From the NCBI GenBank assembly GCA_004843165.1, contig CP039459.1, positions 871,501-935,500 on the forward strand: DNA of 64,000 nt, read 5' to 3'. The stretch is from Acetobacteraceae bacterium (lineage in GTDB: Bacteria > Pseudomonadota > Alphaproteobacteria > Acetobacterales > Acetobacteraceae). The notes under the pieces are model-generated. The model did not search any database. It saw only the letters and a list, made by a program, of their open reading frames with translations, and had not been told where the DNA came from. Shown here in pieces: positions 8,984 through 17,596 of this stretch. The position numbers were made by a program, and so were the translations under genes. The stretch's first letter is position 1. Every line of letters begins with the position of its first letter.

Positions 8984-9337
8984 ATGAGTAAAATGCTCAA
9001 TATTAACGGTTACGATATTGAATTAGATGATAATTGCCGTCCCGATGATTATTATCATTATGTATGCGAAATTGTGATTAATAAACATTTTCTCGGTGAG
9101 TTATGTCGGGAAAGAGACCCCAACATTTTTGAACTTGATTACAACTGTCAAAAAGACTGTATCGAGACTGGTATCCCGTTGGAAATCATCAATAAAGCGA
9201 TTGAAGAAGGAAAAAAATGTCTTCTTAAATTAACTGAAACAGAGCAACGACAAAACGAAGCCGGCTTATATGATTATCTTTTAGAAAAAGACCCCGAAGT
9301 AGTACACTTTCATTATCCAACCTCTCTTCCTGAATAA
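8984..9337 (+). CDS. Immunity-like protein, paralogue 3 of 3
   Basis: 117 residues from ATG 8984; an upstream TTG at 8951 would add 11 Lys-rich residues that are really the linker scar read in another frame, so it is rejected. It shares 'RPDDYYHYVCEIVINKHFL' and the 'CRERDPNIFELDYN' core with the two other paralogues, with a diverged tail ('DPEVVHFHYPTSLPE'). It is the last gene of the array; its toxin partner has been lost except for the scar before it. Immunity function is inferred. Confidence 0.7.
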   Translation: MSKMLNINGYDIELDDNCRPDDYYHYVCEIVINKHFLGELCRERDPNIFELDYNCQKDCIETGIPLEIINKAIEEGKKCLLKLTETEQRQNEAGLYDYLLEKDPEVVHFHYPTSLPE

Positions 9338-9352
9338 GCGCTTTCTTTTTCT

Positions 9353-9380
9353 TTGACTTTTTAACACCCTAGCATAAGAT
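9353..9380 (+). promoter_or_regulatory. Sigma70-like promoter upstream of rsr
   Basis: TTGACT at 9353-9358 and TAAGAT at 9375-9380 with a 16-base spacer, in the gap after the cassette array. It would start transcription near 9387, leaving a leader of about 70 bases before the GGGGGG ribosome site and the rsr ATG. It separates rsr from the toxin array. Confidence 0.6.
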
Positions 9381-9455
9381 ACGGTTTCTTCATGCTGTGC
9401 GGCTCTTTTTGCACATCATAAAACGAAAAATGTTAAGCAATCCTGTGGGGGGGAT

Positions 9456-11078
9456 ATGTTAAAATCACTTTTTAAATTTAATGCAAAAAAAGACGTAGAA
9501 AGCAAGGCGCAAGATAATCTGACGTCTCATGCCAAGGGCATGACAGAAAACGGCATGACACATGAGCAGGCGCTTGCCCAATATATGATGAGCGGAATTC
9601 TTTCCGAAGGATTTTACCGCTCGGCTTCTTCGCAGCTTCGAAAACTTCATCAGCTCTGTCAAAATGTCTCAGATATGTATCTCGCCCAAGCGGCGCTTTA
9701 TACATATGAAGAAAGACACATGAAAGAAGTTCCTGCCTATTTGCTTGCGCTATTGAGTCTTCGGGACATTGAACTTACCAAAAAAATCTTTCCACGCATC
9801 ATTACCAATGGACGTATGTTACGCTGCTTTACGCAGATTATTCGCAGTGGCGCAATCGGTCGACGCAGTTTTGGTACTTCCCTTGTTCGCATTATTGGTG
9901 ATTGGATCAATGCGCTGAGTGATGCGGAGATTCTCGGTCTCTATGTGGGTAAAAACCCAACGCTAAGAGATATTTTACGTCTTGTGCATCCTCGTCCGGA
10001 AAATGCGGAAAGAGAAGCGTTCTATGGCTGGATTTGTCAGCTTGGCAGCAAACATCTTGGATATAATCCTGAAAAATTACCGCCCCTCGTTAAAGAGCTG
10101 GAGGCCTTTTTAAAAGGTGAAATTACGCATCTTTCTCCTGAAATTCCGCATGCGCTTTTGATTTCCAAGTCAGGCTATCATCCGGCACAATGGGAAGCTA
10201 TTTTAAAAAATTGTAATTGGAATCAGTTACGCCAGTCTTTAAATCTTTTTCAGCGCCAAAATGTTTTTAAGCGTCAGGAAAATATTGATTTTGCTGTTAA
10301 AAAGCTGACCAATCCTGACAGTATCAAAAGTGCTAACCTACATCCTCAAGCGCTTTATGCAAGTTTTACCCATTTAGCGCCTGACATGCCGCGTGATATT
10401 AAAAGTGCGCTTAACAAAGCGCTTGAGATGCTCTTAGAGCAGAATCTTCCTGATTTTAAGGGCCATCAGGTTGCTGTCTGTCTTGATCTTTCCAGTTCAA
10501 TGTTTGCGCCTGTCAGCGGCTATCGCGGCAAAGCGACATCAAAAGCCCATTGTGCCGATATTGCGTCTATGAGTGCGGCTATGGTGCTCAAAGGCAATCC
10601 TAAAAATACGATTATTTTACCTTTTGCCTCTCACGTTTTCCCAATGGATCTCAATCCTCAAGATTCCGTTTTAACGAATATGACCCGTATCAATAGCCGA
10701 AAAAAAGGCGGAACAGATTGCTCTGCTCCGCTTGGCTATTTGCTTGATCATGATCTTGCGCCGGATGTCATTATTTTAATTTCAGATAATGAATCTTGGA
10801 TTGAAACAGGCCGGCGGGATCATGGCGGTTCAACACAAGCGTATAAATATTGGCAAAAGCTGCATGAAAATAATCCGAATGCCAGTTTAATTTGTTGGAA
10901 TTTAGCCCCCAACACTGCATTTCACGTTTCCAATGACAGCAATGTCCTTAATTTAGCTGGCTATTCTGAACATCTCTTTCAAGTCATTTTACGTTTTTCA
11001 AATATATTGCCGCTCAAAAAATCCTCAATGCAACAAGCGATAGAGGATGCGGAAAAGATGCAAAAGATCTCTCTGTAA
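9456..11078 (+). CDS. rsr: TROVE-domain Ro60-like RNA-binding protein
   Basis: 540 residues, the usual length of bacterial Ro (Rsr) proteins. Residues about 35-330 form the helical-repeat TROVE region that rings RNA ends and Y RNA ('MLRCFTQIIRSGAIGRRSFG', 'VRIIGDWINAL', 'NPTLRDILRLVHPRP'). Residues about 335-530 form a von Willebrand A fold with a metal site: 'DLSSSM' near 344, 'GGTDCSAPL' near 417 and 'LISDNESW' near 442. Bacterial Rsr proteins bind small Y RNAs that can link them to nucleases such as PNPase in RNA decay or rRNA maturation. A strong SD (GGGGGG) precedes the ATG. It has its own promoter, and a Y-RNA-like transcript lies just downstream. Presence between phage portal and terminase is unusual. 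Confidence 0.92.
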   Translation: MLKSLFKFNAKKDVESKAQDNLTSHAKGMTENGMTHEQALAQYMMSGILSEGFYRSASSQLRKLHQLCQNVSDMYLAQAALYTYEERHMKEVPAYLLALLSLRDIELTKKIFPRIITNGRMLRCFTQIIRSGAIGRRSFGTSLVRIIGDWINALSDAEILGLYVGKNPTLRDILRLVHPRPENAEREAFYGWICQLGSKHLGYNPEKLPPLVKELEAFLKGEITHLSPEIPHALLISKSGYHPAQWEAILKNCNWNQLRQSLNLFQRQNVFKRQENIDFAVKKLTNPDSIKSANLHPQALYASFTHLAPDMPRDIKSALNKALEMLLEQNLPDFKGHQVAVCLDLSSSMFAPVSGYRGKATSKAHCADIASMSAAMVLKGNPKNTIILPFASHVFPMDLNPQDSVLTNMTRINSRKKGGTDCSAPLGYLLDHDLAPDVIILISDNESWIETGRRDHGGSTQAYKYWQKLHENNPNASLICWNLAPNTAFHVSNDSNVLNLAGYSEHLFQVILRFSNILPLKKSSMQQAIEDAEKMQKISL

Positions 11079-11228
11079 GTTGTTAAACAAACCGATTCTT
11101 CCGATTCTCTATTGGAAGAATCAAAAAAAATATCTCCAAAATCCCCTAGAAATCCGCCATATTCTAAAAAAATTAAAGTTTTAACTTTTTTTAGACTTGC
11201 TTATTATGTCAAAACATAGGATAAGTGA

Positions 11229-11352
11229 GTTGCAACTGAACAGGAGCAGAAAGACTGTTTCCTTGTTTTTCTATTTAATAGGCCACCCCTTATTATTTAG
11301 GCCACCTTACAGAACAAGCCCTTATTTGTTTTTCGGCTCCCGTTCAGTTGCC
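11229..11352 (+). ncRNA. Candidate Y RNA partner of the Ro-like protein
   Basis: A closing stem joins 11232-11247 (gcaactgaacAggagc) with 11336-11351 (gctccCgttcagttgc): ten continuous pairs, one A-C mismatch, then five pairs, enclosing an 88-base loop region with smaller internal hairpins such as AACAA...TTGTT near 11313-11330. Length (about 120) and a long terminal stem with an internal irregularity fit Y RNAs, which are typically encoded beside rsr. A weak -10 (TAGGAT, 11217-11222) overlapping a TATGTcaaaACATA dyad would place the start near 11229. Identity as a Y RNA is inferred from structure and adjacency; sequence motifs were not matched. Confidence 0.55.
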
Positions 11353-11382
11353 TATTGTATATTATAAAATATATTTTTAGAT

Positions 11383-11423
11383 AAAAGCCTCTGCCTTCCC
11401 CCACCCCGGCAGAGGCTTTTTTT
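11383..11423 (+). terminator. Strong intrinsic terminator after the candidate Y RNA
   Basis: GCCTCTGCC and GGCAGAGGC pair perfectly around a C-rich loop and are followed by seven T. It ends the rsr/Y-RNA unit and insulates the terminase gene. Confidence 0.9.
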
Positions 11424-11470
11424 ATGTGCGGTTTTCTCAGAAAAAATTTTATTTATGAGAATGCTTGCTT

Positions 11471-12703
11471 ATGTCTCCCTTGAACACTTCCACACTCACA
11501 ACAAAATCTGCACGTGTTTTCCAGCCGCTTCTATCCTCCAAAGCCCGCTATCTTGGCGCTTATGGCGGGCGTGGTTCTGGAAAATCCCATTTTTTTGCAG
11601 GCCTCTTAATTAAAAGAGCACTCGCTAATCCCGGCTATAGAGCTGTTTGTGTTCGTGAAATCCAAAAATCTATTCGTTTTTCTGCCCGTCAAACATTAAT
11701 TGATAAAATTCATGATTTTGGGGTAGGGGCGCATTTTGAAATTCAAGAGCAATATATTCGCACCCCTGGCGAGGGCATGATTATCTTCCAAGGATTACAG
11801 GAACATAATGCGGATTCAATTAAATCTTTGGAGGGATTTGATCTTGCCTGGATTGAGGAGGCACAATCTGTTGGTGCCCGTTCATGGCGGCTTTTACGTC
11901 CAACCATTCGTAAGGCTGGCTCTCAAATCTGGGCGAGCTGGAATCCTGAAAAACCCAATAATCCGATTGATAATTTTTTCCGTGCAGATCAAAAAACACC
12001 CAATATTTGCACGATTGAGGCAAATTGGCGTGATAATCCCTGGTTTTCAGAAGAGCTTAATCAAGAACGTCTTTTAGACTATCAACGTCTAGATCCTGCC
12101 GAGTACCAGCATATTTGGGAGGGCGGGTATTTAACCCATTCGGAAGCTTTAATTTTTCAAAAACGTCTCTCCTTTGAGGAAATATTCACACCACCTGAAA
12201 AAGCACGTTTTTATTTTGGGTTGGATTTTGGTTTTGCCAATGATCCTACGGCGCTTGTACGCTGTTGGATTGTCGATCATTGCCTCTATATTGATCATGC
12301 TGAAGGCGCCCCTCATATTGAGTTAGATCATTTACCTTCTTTCTTAAAATCCGTACCAGAGACCCAAAATTGGCCCATTAAAGCAGATTGTTCCAGACCT
12401 GAAACGATATCCTATCTTGCAAGGCGAGGCTTTAAAATCAGCGCTGCGAAAAAATGGCCTGGCTCTGTTGCCGATGGCATTTCACGCTTGAAAGCCTTTA
12501 AAGAAATTAAAATTCATAAAAGGGCCTATAAGATCGCTCAAGAATTTCAGCGTTACACCTATCAAACAGATCGACTGACAGGTGATGTTCTGCCGCTAAT
12601 TGAAGATAAAAACAATCATTGGATTGATGCGCTGCGTTATGCGCTGGATGGGATTATTCAAAATAAGCGATCCATGCCAAAGATTCAGCGTTTTACGCTT
12701 TAA
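11471..12703 (+). CDS. terL: Phage terminase large subunit
   Basis: 410 residues, PBSX/Terminase_3-like. It is the ATP-driven motor that translocates and cuts phage DNA at the portal. Walker A is 'GGRGSGKS' near residue 33, Walker B is 'FDLAWIEEA' near 122, and the coupling motif is 'WNPEKPNNP'. The nuclease domain shows 'GLDFGFANDPTA' near 254, 'KADCSRPETI' and 'NHWIDALRYALDG'. The ATG at 11471 is chosen over a TTG two codons upstream. No small-terminase gene lies in front of it as would be usual; instead the Y-RNA unit and terminator are there. It is also downstream of the portal, the reverse of common order. Confidence 0.95.
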   Translation: MSPLNTSTLTTKSARVFQPLLSSKARYLGAYGGRGSGKSHFFAGLLIKRALANPGYRAVCVREIQKSIRFSARQTLIDKIHDFGVGAHFEIQEQYIRTPGEGMIIFQGLQEHNADSIKSLEGFDLAWIEEAQSVGARSWRLLRPTIRKAGSQIWASWNPEKPNNPIDNFFRADQKTPNICTIEANWRDNPWFSEELNQERLLDYQRLDPAEYQHIWEGGYLTHSEALIFQKRLSFEEIFTPPEKARFYFGLDFGFANDPTALVRCWIVDHCLYIDHAEGAPHIELDHLPSFLKSVPETQNWPIKADCSRPETISYLARRGFKISAAKKWPGSVADGISRLKAFKEIKIHKRAYKIAQEFQRYTYQTDRLTGDVLPLIEDKNNHWIDALRYALDGIIQNKRSMPKIQRFTL

Positions 12704-12822
12704 AAAAGACAACTATTTTGCAATTTTTTAATATATCGGATAATCATTATCTGAGAATAAACTCACAACACAGTGAGCACGAACTCAGTTGGTTATCTGA
12801 TTTTTCAGATGAGGTACCTATT

Positions 12823-13056
12823 ATGAATGCTTTTCTACGTGGTTTTACAAAGGTTTTTAGCGGGAATTTCTATACTTCCCCACGCATGCCTACCAACGTC
12901 TACTTTAACTCTTTAGAACAATCTTCTGCCAGCTTTAAGCGGGATTTTTATCTTGTCAATTTTTTTGAGGAACCGGAATTAGCGCCCTTAACAGTCAAGG
13001 CAACACTTATTTACAGAGATCCTAATAAAAAATCAAAAAGACATTCCGTCAAATGA
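12823..13056 (+). CDS. Small protein of unknown function after terminase
   Basis: 77 residues from the ATG at 12823, which has GAGG eight bases upstream. The frame is also open back to a TTG at 12718, which would give 112 residues; that segment contains a perfect ATCTGAttttTCAGAT palindrome just before the ribosome site and may be leader instead. The protein is basic at its end ('DPNKKSKRHSVK') and has no recognised domain. Its stop overlaps the start of the next gene (ATGA), so the two are co-translated. Confidence 0.5.
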   Translation: MNAFLRGFTKVFSGNFYTSPRMPTNVYFNSLEQSSASFKRDFYLVNFFEEPELAPLTVKATLIYRDPNKKSKRHSVK

Positions 13057-13631
13057 CAAAAAAAGGTCACGCTTCAAACGAATCTTCTCAATCTCTTAAT
13101 ATAGATTTTAAAAATCTTCCCCCAGAGCTACAAGAAAAATTACTACAACAAGCTCCGCCTCACCATAAACCGCCTCGCACTGTGCATTTTGGCATGGAAC
13201 AACAGGTTACACGCTCTGCACCTCTTCCGCACCCTGATGAGTTACAAGGATACGAACAGATACTGCCTGGTGCCTTTGAACGTATTTTAAAACTCCATGA
13301 AGATACTTCGAGAGGAAAGCTTGAGCTATTCGGTAAAGAATTAGATAATAAACGTTTTATATGTGAAAAAAATTTCGAGTTAGCAGAATTTGATCTTCTT
13401 CATAGCACAAAGAGTGAAAGAAGAGGCCAATGGATGGCATTACTCGTAGCTCTTTCCATTATTTTTCTCATTGGTTTTGCAATTTATAGCCATGCCGCAT
13501 GGGAAATCACAGCCTGTCTGGCAGCTGTATTTGGCGGTAGTATAGCCACCATCTTTTTGACAAACCGCACCCCTAGCAAAAAAAATTCCGAAGAGAAAAA
13601 CAATATGCCTTCAGAAAAAGAAGAAAGATAA
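13053..13631 (+). CDS. DUF2335-family membrane protein
   Basis: 192 residues. The motif 'SAPLPHPDELQGYEQILPGAF' trimmed to its core 'PLPHPDEL...YEQILPGA' is the signature of DUF2335, small predicted membrane proteins frequent on phages and islands. A helical region with 'ERILKLHEDTSRGKLEL' follows, then two hydrophobic spans at about residues 127-172 ('WMALLVALSIIFLIGFAIY', 'TACLAAVFGGSIATIFL') and a charged cytoplasmic tail. It is translationally coupled to the preceding small gene. Its cellular role is unknown. Confidence 0.8.
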   Translation: MTKKGHASNESSQSLNIDFKNLPPELQEKLLQQAPPHHKPPRTVHFGMEQQVTRSAPLPHPDELQGYEQILPGAFERILKLHEDTSRGKLELFGKELDNKRFICEKNFELAEFDLLHSTKSERRGQWMALLVALSIIFLIGFAIYSHAAWEITACLAAVFGGSIATIFLTNRTPSKKNSEEKNNMPSEKEER

Positions 13632-13708
13632 AACGCTTATCCTTGCAGCTCTGTTTTAAGAGCCCTAGTTTCAATATGAATCTAGATTAAAATAATACGG
13701 ATTTACAA

Positions 13709-14407
13709 ATGTCTTTTGATGCTATCCCCTTTGAGAAAATCAAACTTGTTGTTTTTGACATTGATGGAACGCTGTATCCGCAATTTCCCATTCGGCAAAA
13801 AATGATTATTCGCCTTTTATGGCATAGTCTGACACATTTTTCATTTAAAGTGGGTTTTTTAATCCGTGACTATCGCAGATTACGTGAAAAATACGGTGAG
13901 AGAGAAACCCAAAATTTTGAAGCGGAGATAAAAGAGACACTTTGCAAAAAATATGGATTTTCCAGTGCCGAATATGATGCCTTAATTTTAGAATGGTTTT
14001 TTAATAAACCCCTACCTTGGCTTTTAAAAATCCGTTTTCCGCAAGTTTCTGAGGTTTTTTCCTTTTTAAAGGCACAAAATATCCATGTTGCTGTCCTCTC
14101 GGATTATCCTGCTAAAGAAAAGATTAAAGTCCTTCGATTAGAGGCTGACCATGCCCACTGGGCAGGTGATCCAGAAATTCAGACCCTAAAACCGCACCCA
14201 AAAGGATTGCAGTATATTATGGGAAAAGCAGGGGTCACCCCTGAAGAAACCCTTATGATCGGCGATCGGGATGATCGGGACGGAGAGATGGCGCGACGTG
14301 CCGGAACCTATTTTCTCTTACGGGGAAAGCTCAAAGAAAACCCCAAGGCGCTTTCTTCTTTCACGCATTGGGGCCATTTCTTAAACGCACTTAAGAAAGT
14401 GTTTTAA
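13709..14407 (+). CDS. HAD-family hydrolase
   Basis: 232 residues with all haloacid-dehalogenase motifs: I 'VFDIDGTLY' near 15-23 (nucleophile Asp and acid Asp), II 'VLSDYP' near 130, III Lys in 'TLKPHPKG' near 167 and IV 'MIGDRDDRDGEMARRAG' near 191. The helical cap of about 100 residues between motifs I and II fits phosphoglycolate-phosphatase-like enzymes that hydrolyse small phosphate esters. The substrate cannot be told. It is not a phage structural gene and may be host DNA or cargo; it ends 10 bases from a convergent minus-strand gene. Confidence 0.85.
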   Translation: MSFDAIPFEKIKLVVFDIDGTLYPQFPIRQKMIIRLLWHSLTHFSFKVGFLIRDYRRLREKYGERETQNFEAEIKETLCKKYGFSSAEYDALILEWFFNKPLPWLLKIRFPQVSEVFSFLKAQNIHVAVLSDYPAKEKIKVLRLEADHAHWAGDPEIQTLKPHPKGLQYIMGKAGVTPEETLMIGDRDDRDGEMARRAGTYFLLRGKLKENPKALSSFTHWGHFLNALKKVF

Positions 14408-14417
14408 TTTTAAAAAC

Positions 14418-16088
14418 TCATTCGAAAGAATCTGCACCTGCAACGACACCTTTTGCAAAGTCAGTCGCCTTTGCCTTATCTCTTTGCGCCAAAGTGCCAT
14501 GAGCGGCTTTTTGTTCCGCAAGTCCTGGCTGTGCCGTTCCTGCCTGCTGGGCCGCGTCCCCCGGAACAGAGGCACCATCAGCTTCTACCGGTGCAGGGGC
14601 GGTAGGATTTTCAGAGGTTCCATTCCCCTCTTCCGGATTTGTTGGCGCATCTCCACTATCGACCAAAACGGAGCCCGCTGTGCCTGTTGTTTCGTAATCT
14701 CTTGAGAACGGATTTACCTTGGACTGGTTATCGCTGTCTGCTGTTTGTTCCGGTGCTTGGGAAGCAACACTGGGATCTGCTTGTGGGCCGGCAGGAAGAA
14801 TAACCTCTTCAGAATCTGATTTTGAAGCCTGTGTATTTTTTGGCGTTGCCATCATATCCTCGTCGCCGTCATCATTAGAATCATCTTCAATCACAGGCGC
14901 ACCATTCGCACTATGTGTTGACTGGTTATCTGAATGAACATCAACGTTACGAGCCTGTGGTTCTGACTGTGCTAAATCTGCTTTTTTCTCTGATTTGATG
15001 GTTTTTGCAGCGGCAACATCCTCTTTTTCCTGCTCGCTTAAGCCTGCTTTTTGTGCTGCTTTCGTAGAAGGCAATGGATCTGCGGGGGCGACTTCCTCCG
15101 GATCTTGTTCCTGATCCTCTACAACTTCAGTAGGTTCGGACTGTGTCCCTTCAGGAAGTTTTTTAGTTTTCGCTTCGGATTTTTTCTTTTCTGCTTCGGA
15201 GACTTTTTGAAGCTCTTCGGCATCATCCTGATCTTGATCTGTCGCATCCCCCTCAGAAGCGTCCGGCGAAGCAGACGGCAAAACAGATCCGTTTTCTTTG
15301 CCAGAAGAATCAAAGGGAGAATCCGCATAATCCCCCGTATCGGCTGTTGTTACATGGACATTTGTATTATTGCCTGTGGCTTTTTCAGTGACAGGTTTCA
15401 CCCTGTGATTATGCCAAAGAATAACCATCACGAAGAGCATCAGCATGGCAACGCAGACCACCATTAAAATTGTTTGTCCGTTATTGCGTCCCTCGCCTTT
15501 GATTTTAATATTATTTCTAGCAGGCGAAGGCACCGAACTTAAAATTTGCAATTCATGGTGCAGCATAACATCGCCCAGCATCGTGCCAATGGCGTCGCAA
15601 CTACGATCCGGTGGCAAACGGGAAAGGCCATTTAAATAACCAAAAGCCAGTTCCATTTGCGTTTTTTGTTCTGCTGTTAGCGGATATTCCTGTGCATCTT
15701 TGCCCCAAATATCGAATTCCGCAGGATTGAGTACTGGAATGACAGGCGTATCTTTGCCATTTCCAAGCTCACTGAGATTAATGCGTAAAACCCTTGTCAG
15801 ATAAACATGTTTTCCAGAAGGGTCCTTCCCTGCCGGGACGGAAATAATTAAATACCCTTCCGCTCCTTTAATCCGGTAAAAACGCCCTAAAACAGCACCA
15901 TCTTTTTGAAAATGCACAGCACGCCCAGAGGCAACCCCGGTAATCGTTCCCTGCGGCATCCCAAGGGCTGGCACCACATCTTGAAAGGATTTCAGCACCC
16001 ACTGATTTTCATCCGGCTGGTAAACAAGCACCTGCAGAAAAAAGGCCTGCGTATAATTAGGTAAAATCAAGATATTTTCGGGGATCAT
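14418..16088 (-). CDS. Single-span membrane protein with long acidic C-terminal tail
   Basis: 556 residues, not recognised. The start at 16088 has AGAGGAAGC upstream. Residues 1-195 are a folded, presumably cytoplasmic domain ('YTQAFFLQVLVYQPDENQW', 'GRFYRIKGAEGYLIISVPAG'). One membrane span follows at about 205-226 ('TILMVVCVAMLMLFVMVIL'), then about 330 residues rich in Glu, Asp, Ser, Ala, Gln and Pro with no clear fold ('DQDQDDAEELQKVSEAEKKK', 'PTAPAPVEADGASVPGDAAQ'). The tail is likely disordered and periplasmic. It is transcribed together with the small gene at 16230 and opposes the phage genes. Confidence 0.65.
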   Translation of the reverse strand: MIPENILILPNYTQAFFLQVLVYQPDENQWVLKSFQDVVPALGMPQGTITGVASGRAVHFQKDGAVLGRFYRIKGAEGYLIISVPAGKDPSGKHVYLTRVLRINLSELGNGKDTPVIPVLNPAEFDIWGKDAQEYPLTAEQKTQMELAFGYLNGLSRLPPDRSCDAIGTMLGDVMLHHELQILSSVPSPARNNIKIKGEGRNNGQTILMVVCVAMLMLFVMVILWHNHRVKPVTEKATGNNTNVHVTTADTGDYADSPFDSSGKENGSVLPSASPDASEGDATDQDQDDAEELQKVSEAEKKKSEAKTKKLPEGTQSEPTEVVEDQEQDPEEVAPADPLPSTKAAQKAGLSEQEKEDVAAAKTIKSEKKADLAQSEPQARNVDVHSDNQSTHSANGAPVIEDDSNDDGDEDMMATPKNTQASKSDSEEVILPAGPQADPSVASQAPEQTADSDNQSKVNPFSRDYETTGTAGSVLVDSGDAPTNPEEGNGTSENPTAPAPVEADGASVPGDAAQQAGTAQPGLAEQKAAHGTLAQRDKAKATDFAKGVVAGADSFE

Positions 16089-16229
16089 GCTTCCTCTTTT
16101 AATTTTATCTAGGGTAAGGTGCCTTTTATCAATGTCTTTATAGGCGCTGTTTTACCCTCTTATCATAAAGGCAAAGTCTTTTAGGACAATCTTTTTTATC
16201 ATCGCCCTATATTTTTCTTATCTGTGCTT

Positions 16230-16568
16230 TTAACGCTCTAGTTTAGAGCGTGGATCATAGGGCAGAATTTCAGGGACAGGTGTGCCAAAAGCAGGAGAAC
16301 CTGCGGTCTCTGTTTGAAAGCGAATAACCCCTCTTGAAGTATGCTCGATCTGATAGCCTTTATTCGCCGGAGACACGGCATCAGGGTTCTGATGTGGCTG
16401 TGATTGAAAATCAGGCTTTTCAAAAAGAAGCGGTGCTTTCTTAGAATCATCAAAGGCACTAAAATGCGGTAGAAATGCAGAAACGAATCCCAGTAAAACA
16501 AAGCTTGCGCACAAACAGACAAAATAACGTCCCCATAAGGGGATGCGGTGCAAGAAATTCCCCATCAT
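16230..16568 (-). CDS. Small membrane-anchored hypothetical protein
   Basis: 112 residues with AGAGGAAGC before the start and one N-terminal membrane span ('RYFVCLCASFVLLGFVSAFL', about residues 14-33). The remaining 75 residues are polar and Pro-rich ('PDFQSQPHQNPDAVSPANKG', 'TPVPEILPYDPRSKLER'), probably periplasmic. It is not recognised. It sits upstream of, and probably in one operon with, the larger acidic membrane protein. Confidence 0.6.
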   Translation of the reverse strand: MMGNFLHRIPLWGRYFVCLCASFVLLGFVSAFLPHFSAFDDSKKAPLLFEKPDFQSQPHQNPDAVSPANKGYQIEHTSRGVIRFQTETAGSPAFGTPVPEILPYDPRSKLER

Positions 16569-16620
16569 GGATGCTTCCTCTGAAAAAATCTAAAGAATTG
16601 CCTATTTTTAAAGAATTCCC

Positions 16621-16648
16621 TTGACTGACGCAAACGTTGACTTATACT
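16621..16648 (+). promoter_or_regulatory. Sigma70-like promoter ahead of the head module
   Basis: TTGACT at 16621-16626 and TATACT at 16643-16648 with a 16-base spacer, close to consensus. Start near 16655, about 125 bases before the protease-toxin gene, with a terminator-like hairpin between. Confidence 0.7.
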
Positions 16649-16690
16649 AAAAAGATAAAATGTGATTGTTTTACTTTACATCTTTATTTC

Positions 16691-16724
16691 ACCGCTTTGG
16701 CTTATTTGCTTGAGCGGTTTTTTT
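16691..16724 (+). terminator. Terminator-like hairpin in the leader of the head operon
   Basis: ACCGCT pairs with AGCGGT around a 16-base loop and is followed by seven T. Lying about 40 bases after the predicted start site, it would make a transcript of about 70 nt unless read through: an attenuator, a small RNA, or a site of phage antitermination. Confidence 0.6.
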
Positions 16725-16766
16725 ATATCCTAAATTCTTAAATAGAATCCTTACATTACCCTATAA

Positions 16767-17596
16767 TAGAAAGAAAACATTATGCGCTCTTCACCTCTTC
16801 TGGGTGTTGAGGTGTTGCCCCTTGCCTATGACCGGATGGGATCTGTCCGAACTTTTGACGAGGATGGACGTCTCAAAGTCAAACAGACCAATCTCTCTAA
16901 AGCCTGTATCAATCCCTATAAAGGATCAGAAATCCCTGACTGGAAGGCTTTGGGATTAGACCCGGACAAAATCTACAATCTTTTAAGATGTCCTAAAGCT
17001 TTAGAAAAAGGCGCTGCCTCTTTTGACTCTTTGCCTGTTCTTTTAGAGCATGTGCATGTCTCTGCCACCCATCCCCGCCATGATTTGGTTGTGGGGGCGA
17101 CTGGAAGTAATACCGTTTTTCAGTCGCCTTATTTAGAAAATTCTCTTTCCATTTGGGATCAGAAGGCGATTGATAAGATCAATCGGGAGGAGCAGCGGGA
17201 GCTTTCCTGCGCTTACCGTTATGTGCCGAAGATGGAAGCCGGCTTTTATCAAGGCAAGCCTTATGACGGGATTATGACCGAGATCCGAGGCAATCATGTG
17301 GCGCTGGTGCGAAAAGGCCGTGCCGGGTCGGATGTATTGGTAGCGGATGCTTCGCCTTATGACGCGGATACGCTGTTTCCTCTGCTTCAGGCTTTTCGTT
17401 CTTTTTGTCCGCATGCGACAGACATGGAAATTCGGCATGTGGTTGCCCGTCTCATTGGGGAACTGACCTCTGTGCCGGAGCAGGAGGATTTCCTACCAAG
17501 CGTCTCTTTATGGTCAAAAAAGAAAGTGCCCGCTGCAAATAACATCACGCAGGATGAAAATCTTAACCATCTCCCTAAAGGAACGCCAGATGGGGG
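16767..17596 (+). repeat. 830-bp direct repeat, copy 1 (DUF2213 protease segment)
   Basis: Nearly identical, base for base and equal in length, to 36165-36994. It starts in the leader (tagaaagaaaacatt) and ends inside the GG-rich linker codons at the exact point where the two toxin domains diverge. The few differences include the codons just before 'SLSIWDQKAID'. Confidence 0.95.

Noticed and set aside
11233-11350. Reading the 11233/11336 pairing as a terminator or transposon inverted repeat
   Set aside because: There is no T run after the second arm, no transposase and no target duplication. Position beside rsr and size favour an RNA gene.
15051-15467. 138-residue plus-strand open frame opposite the acidic membrane protein
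   Set aside because: Composed of Phe/Arg/Ile-rich antisense of a low-complexity acidic tail; the minus-strand gene has a signal, span and ribosome site.
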